Source: Candidatus Saccharimonadota bacterium
GTDB lineage: Bacteria > Patescibacteriota > Saccharimonadia > Saccharimonadales > Saccharimonadaceae
DNA: 64,000 bases
Direction of reading: 5' to 3'
NCBI GenBank assembly: GCA_905372095.1
Contig: CAJPNK010000002.1
Span: 62,001 to 126,000 of the forward strand
Shown here: piece by piece, positions 8,959-17,856 of the stretch
Position numbering within the stretch: position 1 is the first letter of the stretch
Layout: each line of letters opens with the position of its first letter
Notes under the pieces: generated by a model
Database searches by the model: none
What the model saw: only the letters and a program-made list of their open reading frames with translations
Told to the model about the DNA's origin: nothing
Translations under genes and position numbers: made by a program

Positions 8959-10469
8959 TGGCAGTATCTGACGAAATTTTACAACAATATGAAATGACCA
9001 TTGGTATCGAGTGCCATGTCCAGCTGGCGACCAAAACTAAGCTGTTTAGCCCGGCCGATAATGACGCGCGTAATGCTGAGCCGAACGAAAAAACGCATGA
9101 GATTGACTTTGGTCTGCCAGGCATGCTGCCGGTGCTGAATAAGCACGCCGTCGAGCTGGCGGTGCGTGCCGGTAAAGCGTTGAATGCGCCGATTGCTCGC
9201 GTTAGCCGGTTTGATCGTAAGCATTATTTCTATCCTGACCTGCCAAAGGGCTATCAGACCTCGCAGATGTATCAGCCGATTATTTTGGCTGGCTATGTTG
9301 ACGCGCCGCTAGAAGACGGTTCGCTCAAGCGGGTGCGGATTCATCATGCGCACATGGAAGAGGATGCTGGCAAGTTGACACACCACGACGGGTACTCGCT
9401 GGTTGACCTTAACCGCGCTGGTACGCCGCTGATTGAAATTGTTTCTGAGCCAGACATGCATTCTGCCGAGGAAGCCAAAGCGTACGCTTCGGAGCTACAC
9501 AAATTGATGGTCTACGCTGGCGTTACGCACGGTGATTTGTACCACGGCAATATGCGCTTTGACGTCAATATTTCGGTGGCCAAGAAAGGCGCGACCGAGC
9601 TTGGCAAACGCGCGGAAGTAAAGAATCTCAATTCGTTCCGCAGTGTCGAGCGTGCCGCTGAATACGAGTTCAAACGCCAAGTTGACTTGCTGGAAAGTGG
9701 TGAATCGGTAGTGCAGGAAACCCGCGGCTGGAGCGATGACCAGCAGATTACTACCTCGCAGCGCTCGAAAGAAGACGCCCAGGATTATCGCTACATGCCT
9801 GATCCGGATATCCCGCCGATTGTTTTGACTGACGAGGAGATTGCTCACATGCAGCAGTATATGCCGTTGATGCCAAGCCAGTGCCGAGAGCGTTGGGCTG
9901 ATCTGGAGTTGGATCATTCAGTGATTACGACGATCCTCGGCCATCAGCCGCTCGCGATATTGCTTGATGCTATCAAGACGCTGACGGTGCATAACGAGCA
10001 AGCTGTTCTTGATGAGCTGGGAGTTGACAAGATAAAATATCAGCGGCTGGTCAAGCGGATCTTTAACTGGTTCGCCTCGACGCCGGAGGAGTTGATTGAT
10101 ATGGATCTCATCGGGGAGGGCCATGTCGGGCCGCGTCGGTTGACAGAGTTGTCGCTACTCGTCGAGGATAACGAGGTGAGTTCAACTGGTGGCAAAGAGA
10201 TTTTCCTTAGTCTATTCGACCGACAATATCTCAAACAGGGGCCGCGTGAGATTGCTGAGAGCAAGAATTTATTGCAGGTGTCTGACGAGGGGGTGATCGC
10301 AGCCATCGTTGACGAAGTATTGAACGACCCGGCCTCGGCAGCTTCCATTGCCGACATTAAAGCTGGCAAGGATAAAGCTATCGGCTACCTAGTCGGTCAA
10401 GTCATGAAGCGTTCCAAAGGCCAAGCCAACCCGAGCCTCGCCCAGAAACTAATCCGAGAGCGACTGTAA
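8958..10469 (+). CDS. gatB: Asp/Glu-tRNA amidotransferase subunit B
   Basis: 503 residues, the kinase/transamidase subunit that activates the Glu or Asp on the tRNA. Family marks are IGIECHVQLATKTKLFSP, DFGLPGMLPVLN, RKHYFYPDLPKGYQTSQ, the acidic MEEDAGK that helps bind metal and ATP, RAGTPLIEIVSEPD and EVKNLNS. The C-terminal half carries the YqeY-like tail domain (KAGKDKAIGYLVGQVMKRSKGQANP). The ATG overlaps the preceding stop by one base, and its own stop overlaps the following NUDIX gene by one base. Confidence 0.96.
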   Translation: MAVSDEILQQYEMTIGIECHVQLATKTKLFSPADNDARNAEPNEKTHEIDFGLPGMLPVLNKHAVELAVRAGKALNAPIARVSRFDRKHYFYPDLPKGYQTSQMYQPIILAGYVDAPLEDGSLKRVRIHHAHMEEDAGKLTHHDGYSLVDLNRAGTPLIEIVSEPDMHSAEEAKAYASELHKLMVYAGVTHGDLYHGNMRFDVNISVAKKGATELGKRAEVKNLNSFRSVERAAEYEFKRQVDLLESGESVVQETRGWSDDQQITTSQRSKEDAQDYRYMPDPDIPPIVLTDEEIAHMQQYMPLMPSQCRERWADLELDHSVITTILGHQPLAILLDAIKTLTVHNEQAVLDELGVDKIKYQRLVKRIFNWFASTPEELIDMDLIGEGHVGPRRLTELSLLVEDNEVSSTGGKEIFLSLFDRQYLKQGPREIAESKNLLQVSDEGVIAAIVDEVLNDPASAASIADIKAGKDKAIGYLVGQVMKRSKGQANPSLAQKLIRERL

Positions 10470-11041
10470 TGAAAACATTCACGCGTATTCAGCCAACCAC
10501 CACGCAGACTGTCGGCGAGGCGTACAAGCGCTCGGCCGTCATCAAGCGGTATCAAGCAGAGGATGGTGAGCAGCATGAGTTCACGACCTTTTTTTCTGAG
10601 GAGTTAGTGTCAGTATTAGTGGTGGCAGTGACGACGGATAACAAGATTGCTATGACCTATCAGTTTCGAGCTGGCCCAGAAAAATGGCTCTATGATTTTC
10701 CCGGCGGTGACGGGGAGCCGGGTGAAGCAGTAGAGACGGTAGCACGGCGTGAACTAGTGGAAGAGACTGGTTGTACACCGGGACACTTTGAATATATTGG
10801 TGAATGCTATGAGGGCCCGTACATTAACATCAAGATTGCAGTGTACTTGGCGACTGATTGCGTGTACAACGAGGATGTAATCCACCTTGATGAAGCTGAA
10901 AGTAGCCAGGGCGCTGAACTACGGTTTGTTTCAGCGGCAGAGTTGTTTGCTATCGCTCGGGCGGGTGATTTATGTGTAACAGGGCCATTCGCGCTTTTGT
11001 TTGATTATTTAGATAACCTACGACAGGAGGAACTATCATGA
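10469..11041 (+). CDS. NUDIX hydrolase, ADP-ribose pyrophosphatase type
   Basis: 190 residues. The full Nudix box is present at about residues 78-100 (GEPGEAVETVARRELVEETGC), with the REL-EE-G catalytic metal-binding glutamates. The preceding YDFPGGDGEPGE and overall length resemble the ADP-sugar pyrophosphatase (NudF) group, which hydrolyses ADP-ribose or ADP-sugars to AMP and a sugar phosphate. The exact substrate is uncertain. The gene overlaps gatB by one base and galU by four (ATGA), so it belongs to the same operon. Confidence 0.88.
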   Translation: MKTFTRIQPTTTQTVGEAYKRSAVIKRYQAEDGEQHEFTTFFSEELVSVLVVAVTTDNKIAMTYQFRAGPEKWLYDFPGGDGEPGEAVETVARRELVEETGCTPGHFEYIGECYEGPYINIKIAVYLATDCVYNEDVIHLDEAESSQGAELRFVSAAELFAIARAGDLCVTGPFALLFDYLDNLRQEELS

Positions 11042-11943
11042 AAAAACCAACCAAAGCTATCATTGCTGCCGCTGGTTTTGGCACCCGGTTTTTGCCGCAG
11101 ACCAAAGCCATGCCTAAGGAAATGCTGCCGCTAATCGACAAGCCGATTATTCAATATGTCGTCGAGGAATTGGTCGAGGCTGGTATTAAGGATATAATTA
11201 TCATCGGTAGCGCTAACAAGCGGGCGATCGAAGACCATTTTGATACGCCAAACGAAGAGCTACTCGCCAATCTGCGTGCTGGCGGCGCCAAAAAGCAACC
11301 GCTAATTGATGTCGTCCAGCGCTTGTCCGAAATGGCTAATTTTGTCTACATCCGCCAGAAAGGCCCGTACGGCAATGCCACGCCGCTGACTTGCGCTTCA
11401 CATTTGATTATGCCAGGTGAGTCGGTGATTTACACGTTTGCTGACGACTTCATTGAGGCTAGCCCGAGTCGTTTCCGCCAAATGATTGAGGCGTCGCAGC
11501 AACTCGACGGGGCAATCTTGTCATGTAAGAAAATTGTCGAAGACGCCGAATTCGATCGTTACGGCGTAGTTAACGGCCAGCAAGTCAAAGACGGCGTCAT
11601 TAAAATGACTAATATCGTTGAAAAACCTGGTAAAGCTAACGCGCCGTCCGATTTGGCGAGCGTCAGCAGCTATTTGCTACCGGGCGAGTTCTTCGGCTAT
11701 CTCGAGCGGGCTCGCGACGACTTTGACGGCCGCGGCGAATTCACCGTCCAGCCGATTATGCAAGAAATGATCGACGATGGATTTGATTTTTACGGCGTAG
11801 AAATCATCAACGGTACATATTATGATACCGGCGATAAATTGGAATACATCAAAACAGTGATTGATTTTGGACTAAAGCATCAGAAGCTCGGTCCAGCGCT
11901 GCGGCAATTCTTGCAGTCGCGAATTAACGGCGAAAATCGCTAA
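11038..11943 (+). CDS. galU: UTP-glucose-1-phosphate uridylyltransferase
   Basis: 301 residues, full length. It has the nucleotidyltransferase signature AAGFGTRFLPQTKAMPKEMLP near the N-terminus and the GalU-type segments KPIIQYVVEELVEAGI, VYTFADDF (with Asp for Mg2+) and VEKPG. It makes UDP-glucose from UTP and glucose-1-phosphate, feeding glycan synthesis. AGGAGG is seven bases before the ATG, which overlaps the NUDIX stop. It is the last gene of the gat operon. Confidence 0.95.
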   Translation: MKKPTKAIIAAAGFGTRFLPQTKAMPKEMLPLIDKPIIQYVVEELVEAGIKDIIIIGSANKRAIEDHFDTPNEELLANLRAGGAKKQPLIDVVQRLSEMANFVYIRQKGPYGNATPLTCASHLIMPGESVIYTFADDFIEASPSRFRQMIEASQQLDGAILSCKKIVEDAEFDRYGVVNGQQVKDGVIKMTNIVEKPGKANAPSDLASVSSYLLPGEFFGYLERARDDFDGRGEFTVQPIMQEMIDDGFDFYGVEIINGTYYDTGDKLEYIKTVIDFGLKHQKLGPALRQFLQSRINGENR

Positions 11944-11969
11944 AAGCACTAGCTTTTTCTGACAGAACG

Positions 11970-11978
11970 TGGTATAAT
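11970..11978 (+). promoter_or_regulatory. Extended -10 promoter before the small membrane protein pair
   Basis: TGGTATAAT, an extended -10 element, about 55 bases before the next gene. No clear -35 is seen. Confidence 0.55.
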
Positions 11979-12034
11979 GAGAGTATAGCTGCAAAAAGCA
12001 GTATTAAAATAAACAAAAAGGAGCGCAAATATTG

Positions 12035-12292
12035 ATGGAATGGGCTCAAATACTTGTCATCATTTTGGCGGCAGCTTTGGCGTTGTTCTTGCTGCTAGCG
12101 ATTATCTTGACGATCAAGCTAATCCAGATCTCCCGCCAAATTAAGCGGGTGGCTTGCGCAGCCGAACGCACTGCCCTCAAGGTAGAGTCGGTCGCCAATA
12201 GCGCGGCTGCTATGGTGGCGCCGGCAGCAATCGCCAAGATCATCAAATCGATGATGTACAAAACCAAAAAACATAAAAATAAGGAGGACTAA
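12035..12292 (+). CDS. Small single-helix membrane protein
   Basis: 85 residues, not recognised. Almost the whole N-terminal half is hydrophobic (about residues 5-30, ILVIILAAALALFLLLAIILTI), followed by a basic helical tail ending in KTKKHKNKED. This pattern of one helix plus a helical tail resembles DUF948-like proteins often found beside YtxH proteins, and a YtxH gene follows two bases downstream. AAGGAG lies 11 bases before this ATG and eight bases before an alternative TTG at 12032, so the exact start is uncertain. Confidence 0.75.
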   Translation: MEWAQILVIILAAALALFLLLAIILTIKLIQISRQIKRVACAAERTALKVESVANSAAAMVAPAAIAKIIKSMMYKTKKHKNKED

Positions 12293-12294
12293 TT

Positions 12295-12612
12295 ATGTCA
12301 AAACGTAAATTTGTTTTGGGAGCGCTCTTTGGCGCAGTTGCCGGGGTGGTTGCCGGAGTGCTAACAGCGCCAAAATCAGGCAAAGAAACTCGTGCTGATC
12401 TCAAGAAAAAGGCTAACGAACTAAAGAACGAAGCTGGCGAAAAAGCCGAAGAGGTCAAGGCCAAGGGCGAGAAGGTTTATAGCGATGTCCGCAACAAAGC
12501 TAATGCTGCCGTCGAAGAAGGCCGCAAAACTGTTGACGACTATAGCGACCGCGCTGTGCGTGCCGCTAACGCCGCCAAGGACGAATTCAACCGCCCAAGT
12601 AAGCGCAAATAA
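12295..12612 (+). CDS. YtxH-domain protein
   Basis: 105 residues. The N-terminus KRKFVLGALFGAVAGVVAGVLTAPKSGKETR is the typical YtxH signature: a glycine-rich transmembrane helix ending in LxAPxSGxETR. A long charged, alanine-rich amphipathic helix follows (about 35-95). Proteins of this family are associated with stress responses in Firmicutes, but no molecular activity is established. AAGGAGG is seven bases before the ATG. It is co-transcribed with the preceding membrane protein and followed by a terminator. Confidence 0.85.
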   Translation: MSKRKFVLGALFGAVAGVVAGVLTAPKSGKETRADLKKKANELKNEAGEKAEEVKAKGEKVYSDVRNKANAAVEEGRKTVDDYSDRAVRAANAAKDEFNRPSKRK

Positions 12613-12634
12613 TTGTAGCCAATCAAATACTCAA

Positions 12635-12671
12635 GGCGCTCTGTTTTGCTGTAAATCAGGGCGCTTTTTTT
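12635..12671 (+). terminator. Rho-independent terminator after the YtxH gene
   Basis: GCGCTCTG pairs with CAGGGCGC (one G-U) around a 13-base loop, followed by seven T. Confidence 0.8.
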
Positions 12672-12707
12672 ATTGTGAAAACTGGCGAGTTGTGGCAAAC
12701 TAAATCT

Positions 12708-13007
12708 ATGGCTAAAAAGCATAATAATATCTTCACTCGCGTGGCTCAGCGTTTGCGTGACGACAACGAAAAAGGCTCGCGCCAGGCGCTGCTCGAGGAG
12801 CTGTTCAACGACTTCAACCGCAATCGCTACGAGATTTACAAGATTAACTTTTTTCGCGGTATATTTTTCGGTTTTGGGTCACTTTTGGGCGGTACTATGC
12901 TGATTGTGTTGTTGGTTTGGGTGCTTAATCTCACCGGCCAACTCGTCCCGAGCGTCGCTGGCTTTATCGATCAAATACTTAATGTTATGCAGAATAGCCG
13001 GCGCTAG
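12708..13007 (+). CDS. DUF5665-type small membrane protein
   Basis: 99 residues from the ATG at 12708. A charged amphipathic N-terminal half (LRDDNEKGSRQALLEELFNDFNRNRYEIYKIN) leads into NFFRGIFFGFGSLLGGTMLIVLLVWVL, a glycine-containing transmembrane segment, and a short C-terminal amphipathic helix. This order matches the small uncharacterised family I know as DUF5665. An upstream in-frame ATG at 12675 lies within the terminator T-tract, so the later start is preferred. It stands alone between the YtxH terminator and dnaE. Function unknown. Confidence 0.75.
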   Translation: MAKKHNNIFTRVAQRLRDDNEKGSRQALLEELFNDFNRNRYEIYKINFFRGIFFGFGSLLGGTMLIVLLVWVLNLTGQLVPSVAGFIDQILNVMQNSRR

Positions 13008-13079
13008 CGTTGCTAAATGGCTTATTTACTCCTTAAAATTACTGCGCCAAGAGTGCAGGCAGATTGGCGTGGCGCGTCT

Positions 13080-13107
13080 TCAAAAACAACCTAGTCTGCG
13101 TTATAAT
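13080..13107 (+). promoter_or_regulatory. dnaE promoter
   Basis: TTCAAA, about 16-17 bases, TATAAT (13102-13107), ending 11 bases before the ATG. No ribosome site is visible, so the mRNA leader is at most a few bases. Confidence 0.55.
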
Positions 13108-13118
13108 AAGCATAAGAT

Positions 13119-16100
13119 ATGGGTAGTAATTCAGTACAAGGCCAGCCGGCGCTGCAACCGAGCGATTTCGTGCACTTGCACAATCACACCTTTCATTCGG
13201 TGCTGGACGGCTTGACTAAGATCAACGATTTGGTTGATAAGGTCAAGGAGTTCGGTATGGAAGCGGCGGCAGTAACCGACCACGGCACGATGAGTGGTAT
13301 CCTTGACTATTATAAAACTGCCAAAAAGGCCGGCATCAAGCCGATTCTCGGTATCGAGACGTACGTAGCGGCGCGCTCGCGCTTTGACCGCGACCCAGCC
13401 AAGGATAAGCAGCGCTTCCACTTGACGGTGCTAGCGATGAACAACACCGGCTTTCATAATCTGATGAAGCTATCGACGCAGGCTAATCTGGAGGGTATGT
13501 ATTACAAACCGCGGATTGATCATGACTTGCTGGAGGAGCTGAATGAAGGGCTGATTGTGATGAGCGGTTGTGCTAGCGGCGAGTTGGGTGTGGCGCTCAA
13601 AGAAGATGACTACGACCGCGCCCGCGATATCGCCAAATGGTACAAATCGATCCTGGGTGACCGCTACTATCTGGAATTGCAAGACCACGGCCATCCAAAA
13701 TCAAACACGCACTGGGACGTCCAGGCAAAAATCAACGAGGGCTTGATTAAGCTATCAAAGGAGCTAGACATCGAGATGGTGGTGACCTGCGATGGTCACT
13801 ACTTGACGCATGATCACCAAGACGCGCACGAAATTTTGCTATGTGTCGGTACTGGTTCGTACTTGAGCGATGAAAGGCGGATGAGTCTGAAAGACTTTGA
13901 ACTGCACTTGACCGACCCGCGCGATATTATTGATCACTGGGGAGAAGAATATCCCGAGGTAATTCGTAACACTAAAAAGGTGGCTGACCGCTGTAATGTT
14001 GAAATTGAGCTGGGGCGTATTCTCATTCCAAAATATCCGTTGCCTGAGGGTGAGAATGAGCATTCGTATCTGCTTAGGCTAACCTATCAGGGCTTGCTGC
14101 AGCGTTATAATGGCGCTTCGAAAGAGGAAGCCGAGAAATTAGACCCTGACGATATCATCCCGCAATTGTCTGACGAAGTTCGCCAGCGCGCCGAGATGGA
14201 GCTGGGCGTGATGGGCAACATGGGTTATGAGGGTTATTTCTTGATCGTCCAGGATTTTATCAACTGGGGTAAGTCGCAGGGAATCGTCTTTGGGCCGGGG
14301 CGCGGCTCGGCTGCTGGTTCGATTATTGCCTACGCGCTGAATATTACCGACCTTGACCCGCTGAAGTACGGTCTGCTGTTCGAGCGTTTCCTTAATCCAG
14401 ATCGTATTTCCATGCCGGATATCGACGTTGATATTCAAGATACCCGCCGCGACGAAGTGATTGAATATTGCGCTAAAAAATACGGCGAAGACCACGTCAG
14501 CAACATCGCTACCTTTGGTAAGATGTTCGGCCGCATGGCGGTGCGCGATGTCGCCAGGGTGCTGGAAGTACCGTACGCCGAGAGCGACCGCTTGGCTAAG
14601 TTGGTGCCGCCGCCGAACCAGGGCCGGCACATTCCGCTGTCGGTTAGCGTCAAAGAAGACGCCGATTTGCGTAAGGAGTACGAGAATAATCCTACCGCCA
14701 AAGAAGTGCTGGATTATGCTATCCAGCTCGAGGGCACGATTCGCAGCCACGGCGTTCATGCCTGCGGCGTGGTGATTGCACCGGACACGCTGGTTAATTA
14801 TATTCCGCTAGAAATGGCGCAAAAAGGCGTGGTGGCGACGCAATTCCCGATGGGCGAAGTTGAGGAATTGGGGCTGCTGAAGATGGACTTTTTAGGCCTT
14901 TCAAACTTAACGATTATCAATAATGCCATGCGTATTATCAAAAAAGTTTATAAAGAAGAAATCGATCTGGCGCACTTGCCGCTTGATGATAAGCCGACAT
15001 ATGAGCTGTTTCAACGCGGCGACACCACCGGCGTGTTTCAGCTAGAATCGGCGGGTATGAAACGCTACCTGCGGGCGCTCAAACCAACGCATTTCGAAGA
15101 CATCATCGCCATGGTGGCGCTGTACCGCCCGGGGCCGATGCAGTTCATTGATAGCTTTATTCGCCGCAAGCACGGCGAAGAGCCGATTACCTACTTGCAC
15201 GAGGGTATGCGCAACTCGCTGGAAAACACCTACGGAATTTTGGTTTACCAAGAGCAATTTATGCAAATTTCCAAGGAATGGTGCGGCTTTACCGGCGGCC
15301 AAGCTGATACGCTGCGTAAAGCCGTTGGTAAGAAAAAAATCGACCTAATGAAAAAGGTTAAGCCGGAGTTCGTCGAGGGCGCGGTCAAAGTTGGCGGCGC
15401 CACCCGCGAAATGGCGGAAACCTTTTGGACACAGCTGGAGGAGTTCGCTAATTATTGCTTTAATAAGTCTCACGCCGCTTGTTACGGCTTAATTGCTTAT
15501 TGGACGGCCTATCTAAAAGCACATTATCCGGACGCTTTCATGGCGGCGCTAATGACCAGCGATCACGACGATATCGACCGCCTGGCGATTGAAATTACCG
15601 AGTGCAAGCATATGGGCCTGGAGGTTCTGGCGCCAGACGTCAATCAGTCATACGTCGAGTTCGGCGTGGTGCCAGCTGCCAAGCAGGTTCGCTTCGGTAT
15701 GGCCGCAGTCAAAGGCGTCGGCGTCGGTGCGGTCGAAGAAATTATCCGCGCCCGCGAGGCGGACGGCTCGTTCAAGTCGGTCGAGGATTTTGCCAAACGT
15801 GTCAGTACCAGCAAGGTTAATCGCAAAGCTTGGGAATCGCTGGTCAAAGCCGGTGCTTTCGACGCGCTGGGCGACCGCAGCGATTTGTTATTCAATCTCG
15901 ATACGATTTTGGCTTTTGCTAGCAAGCTGCAAAAGGAAGCGCTCAGCGGGCAAGTTGATATGTTCGCGGCGCTCGGCGGCGACAAATTGATGCCGTCGGT
16001 CGAGCTGAAGACTTCGCCGGTCAAATACACCAACAAAGAGCAGCTGATGTGGGAGCGCGAGCTGCTGGGTCTTTACATTAGCGCGCATCCATTAGATAAT

Positions 16101-16820
16101 TATGATGCCTTTTTCGAGGAGCAGACCATTCCGCTGCACGCCTGCACGCCGCAAATTGACGGGCAGAAAGTATCGGTCGGCGGCTTGGTATCGACGATCC
16201 GCACTATCGTCACCAAGGCTGGCACCAAAATGGCGTTTGTCGGTATCGAGGATAAAACTAGCGAAATGGAGCTGATTGTCTTCCCGAGATTGTACGAACA
16301 GCTAGGCGAAAGTCTGCAGCAAGACGCCGTGCTGAAAGTTAGCGGTACTGTTAACGCCCGCGACCGCGACGGCAACATGACTGATGAAGCCAAAGTCATC
16401 GCCGACGAAGTTAATATCGTCACCGACAAAGAGCTCAACGAATACCAAAGCCACGGCCGCAAAATGACGGCGCCGAAAGGCCGTGCGGCCGTCAAAAGCA
16501 AGCGCTATCCGCGCAAAAACGCTAACGGTGCGCCAGCTGTGACGGCTGCAGCCAGCGCCAAAGCGGCGCCAACAATTACCCTCAAGCCGCTAGAAAAGCT
16601 GGAAACTGTCTATGTCAAAGTCAAGAATCCAAGCGACCGCGACTTGCTGGTCTCGCTCAAGAAATTGTGCAGCCAAAACCCCGGCCAGAACGACATTATT
16701 ATGATTTTGGGCGATGATAAGTCCAATGCCATCCGCCTGCCGTTTCGGGTCGATGCTCAGCGCAACCTGCGTGCTGGCCTAGCCGAACTGCTGGGTGACG
16801 AATGCGTCAAGGTAAAATAG
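13119..16820 (+). CDS. dnaE: DNA polymerase III subunit alpha
   Basis: 1233 residues, the catalytic subunit of the replicative polymerase. The N-terminal PHP domain is visible with LHNHTFHSVLDG and VTDHGTMSG (metal-binding His/Asp). The palm carries FGPGRGSAAGS and PDIDVDI (about residue 432) with two of the catalytic aspartates; the family usually has Phe where this has the last Ile. Middle segments VYQEQFMQI and FNKSHAACYGLIAYWTAYLKAHYP are typical of DnaE1. An HhH region (KGVGVGAVEEII) and an OB fold (VGGLVSTIRTIVTKAGTKMAFVGIEDKT) follow, then a lysine/alanine-rich linker and a C-terminal domain. It is monocistronic and followed by a strong hairpin. Confidence 0.97.
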   Translation: MGSNSVQGQPALQPSDFVHLHNHTFHSVLDGLTKINDLVDKVKEFGMEAAAVTDHGTMSGILDYYKTAKKAGIKPILGIETYVAARSRFDRDPAKDKQRFHLTVLAMNNTGFHNLMKLSTQANLEGMYYKPRIDHDLLEELNEGLIVMSGCASGELGVALKEDDYDRARDIAKWYKSILGDRYYLELQDHGHPKSNTHWDVQAKINEGLIKLSKELDIEMVVTCDGHYLTHDHQDAHEILLCVGTGSYLSDERRMSLKDFELHLTDPRDIIDHWGEEYPEVIRNTKKVADRCNVEIELGRILIPKYPLPEGENEHSYLLRLTYQGLLQRYNGASKEEAEKLDPDDIIPQLSDEVRQRAEMELGVMGNMGYEGYFLIVQDFINWGKSQGIVFGPGRGSAAGSIIAYALNITDLDPLKYGLLFERFLNPDRISMPDIDVDIQDTRRDEVIEYCAKKYGEDHVSNIATFGKMFGRMAVRDVARVLEVPYAESDRLAKLVPPPNQGRHIPLSVSVKEDADLRKEYENNPTAKEVLDYAIQLEGTIRSHGVHACGVVIAPDTLVNYIPLEMAQKGVVATQFPMGEVEELGLLKMDFLGLSNLTIINNAMRIIKKVYKEEIDLAHLPLDDKPTYELFQRGDTTGVFQLESAGMKRYLRALKPTHFEDIIAMVALYRPGPMQFIDSFIRRKHGEEPITYLHEGMRNSLENTYGILVYQEQFMQISKEWCGFTGGQADTLRKAVGKKKIDLMKKVKPEFVEGAVKVGGATREMAETFWTQLEEFANYCFNKSHAACYGLIAYWTAYLKAHYPDAFMAALMTSDHDDIDRLAIEITECKHMGLEVLAPDVNQSYVEFGVVPAAKQVRFGMAAVKGVGVGAVEEIIRAREADGSFKSVEDFAKRVSTSKVNRKAWESLVKAGAFDALGDRSDLLFNLDTILAFASKLQKEALSGQVDMFAALGGDKLMPSVELKTSPVKYTNKEQLMWERELLGLYISAHPLDNYDAFFEEQTIPLHACTPQIDGQKVSVGGLVSTIRTIVTKAGTKMAFVGIEDKTSEMELIVFPRLYEQLGESLQQDAVLKVSGTVNARDRDGNMTDEAKVIADEVNIVTDKELNEYQSHGRKMTAPKGRAAVKSKRYPRKNANGAPAVTAAASAKAAPTITLKPLEKLETVYVKVKNPSDRDLLVSLKKLCSQNPGQNDIIMILGDDKSNAIRLPFRVDAQRNLRAGLAELLGDECVKVK

Positions 16821-16851
16821 ATTAGGATAAGATAAGATAAATTAAACCAAA

Positions 16852-16906
16852 GAAAATAGCCCGCCGAACTGGCTCAAGCTGAACGCTAGTTCAGCGGGCT
16901 ATTTTC
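16852..16906. terminator. Bidirectional terminator shared by dnaE and the 17.0-kb small gene
   Basis: GAAAATAGCCCGC and GCGGGCTATTTTC flank an inner stem CGAACT/AGTTC. The A/T ends give a T-run in both directions. About 40 bases here (16838-16877) recur exactly at 25391-25430 in another small-gene unit. Confidence 0.85.
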
Positions 16907-16915
16907 GACGGGCTG

Positions 16916-17095
16916 TTAGCCCTTGCTGCTCTTGTCTGAGTCTTCTCGTTGCCACTGCCAGCGCCGGATTTTATCAAGTACTCGAAGACACTTGATGAGA
17001 ATACCGTAACACAGTCCTCCTTGGCACTTCATCTTCGTGGCGTGCCTGAGGATGTGTAGGTAGGCGCTCTCTATGGCGGGTCTCTTGTACTTCAT
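16916..17095 (-). CDS. Orphan small basic protein of an insulated unit
   Basis: 59 residues, not recognised. The start at 17095 is set by AAAGGAGAG seven bases upstream; an upstream in-frame ATG at 17137 lies inside the leader hairpin and is rejected. The product is strongly basic (KYKRPAIESAYLHILRHATK, then two Cys near CQGGLC and a KCLRVLDKIRRWQWQRED tail). It is transcribed from its own promoter at 17180-17208, through a folded leader, and its stop lies in a small hairpin just before the terminator. The unit sits between the convergent dnaE and RNA methyltransferase genes. The promoter, leader hairpin and terminator resemble those of the 25.7-kb unit while the proteins do not. Confidence 0.6.
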   Translation of the reverse strand: MKYKRPAIESAYLHILRHATKMKCQGGLCYGILIKCLRVLDKIRRWQWQREDSDKSSKG

Positions 17096-17118
17096 GATCT
17101 CTCCTTTTAGAGAAGCTT

Positions 17119-17167
17119 GCTCAAGTAAAAAGGGCAACCTTCCGCCCTTTTTTTCCTAAACTTGAGC
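17119..17167 (-). promoter_or_regulatory. Structured 5' leader of the 17.0-kb small gene
   Basis: On the minus strand GCTCAAGT pairs with ACTTGAGC as the outer stem, and AAAAAGGGC with GCCCTTTTT as the inner stem around GGAAGGTT. The same two-tier fold occurs at 25836-25882. On the plus strand it could also act as a terminator. Confidence 0.7.
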
Positions 17168-17179
17168 GAAAAGTTAATA

Positions 17180-17208
17180 TATATATCACATATGGACTGC
17201 GAAGTCAA
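17180..17208 (-). promoter_or_regulatory. Sigma70-type promoter of the 17.0-kb unit
   Basis: TTGACT, 17 bases, TATATA. The same layout and flanks (GCGAAAA...TATTGACT upstream) recur at 44859-44887. Confidence 0.75.
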
Positions 17209-17243
17209 TACTTTTCGCAATTATTTCGTAAAATTTGCAAATT

Positions 17244-17804
17244 TTAGGCATTTTTGGCGGTTTTGCCGCTTGTCGCCAGCTCGTATAGCGCGATTCCGGC
17301 CGCTACCGACACGTTGAACGACTCTTTTTGTCCGAACATCGGAATCTCAATAATATCGTCAGCCAAAGCTAGCCATTCGGGCGCGATACCGTCGACTTCT
17401 TCGCCTAGCAGCAACGCGATGCGGTCTGGCGCTGAATAATCGCGCAGATTGGTGCTATTGGCGGCTTGTTCTAGAGCGGCGATGCGGTAGCCCAGCTGCC
17501 GCAGTTCGTCTAGCGGCGGTGCTTCGTGATACTCAAACGGCACCAAACTTTCGGCGCCGAGCGCAGTTTTGTGAATTTGCTGGGTGATTTTCTGACGAAT
17601 GTGCGGCAGGCGCTGGTCGTCCCGCGTGATTTCACCGTCGATTAGCGCGCAATTTGGCGCTTCGCGGCACAAACTCAAATCAGGGTACGGCGTATAGCCG
17701 CTCAAAATCAACCGTTCGATACCGAAACCTTCGCATGTCCGGAAGATTGACCCGACATTGAAGGTCGAGCGGATGTTGTGAGCGATGACGGTGATTTTCG
17801 GCAT
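17244..17804 (-). CDS. RNA 2'-O-methyltransferase, TrmH/SpoU family
   Basis: 186 residues, a minimal SPOUT domain. Motif 1 is NIRSTFNVGSIFRT (Asn and Arg for catalysis), motif 2 is LLLGEEVDGI, and motif 3 is IEIPMFGQKESFNVSVAAGIALYE; together these form the knotted SAM-binding site. The substrate (tRNA or rRNA position) cannot be read from the sequence. The minus-strand TACAAT ends six bases before the ATG with no Shine-Dalgarno, indicating a leaderless mRNA. The promoter region is shared with the divergent pilB. Confidence 0.9.
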   Translation of the reverse strand: MPKITVIAHNIRSTFNVGSIFRTCEGFGIERLILSGYTPYPDLSLCREAPNCALIDGEITRDDQRLPHIRQKITQQIHKTALGAESLVPFEYHEAPPLDELRQLGYRIAALEQAANSTNLRDYSAPDRIALLLGEEVDGIAPEWLALADDIIEIPMFGQKESFNVSVAAGIALYELATSGKTAKNA

Positions 17805-17810
17805 AATTCT

Positions 17811-17849
17811 ATTGTAGCACTGTTTTTAGCGCAAGCTTTTTGCTAAAAT
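17811..17849. promoter_or_regulatory. Divergent leaderless promoters (RNA methyltransferase and pilB)
   Basis: TACAAT on the minus strand (17811-17816), six bases from its ATG, and TAAAAT on the plus strand (17844-17849), seven bases from the pilB ATG. Confidence 0.6.
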
Positions 17850-17856
17850 AAAGGTG

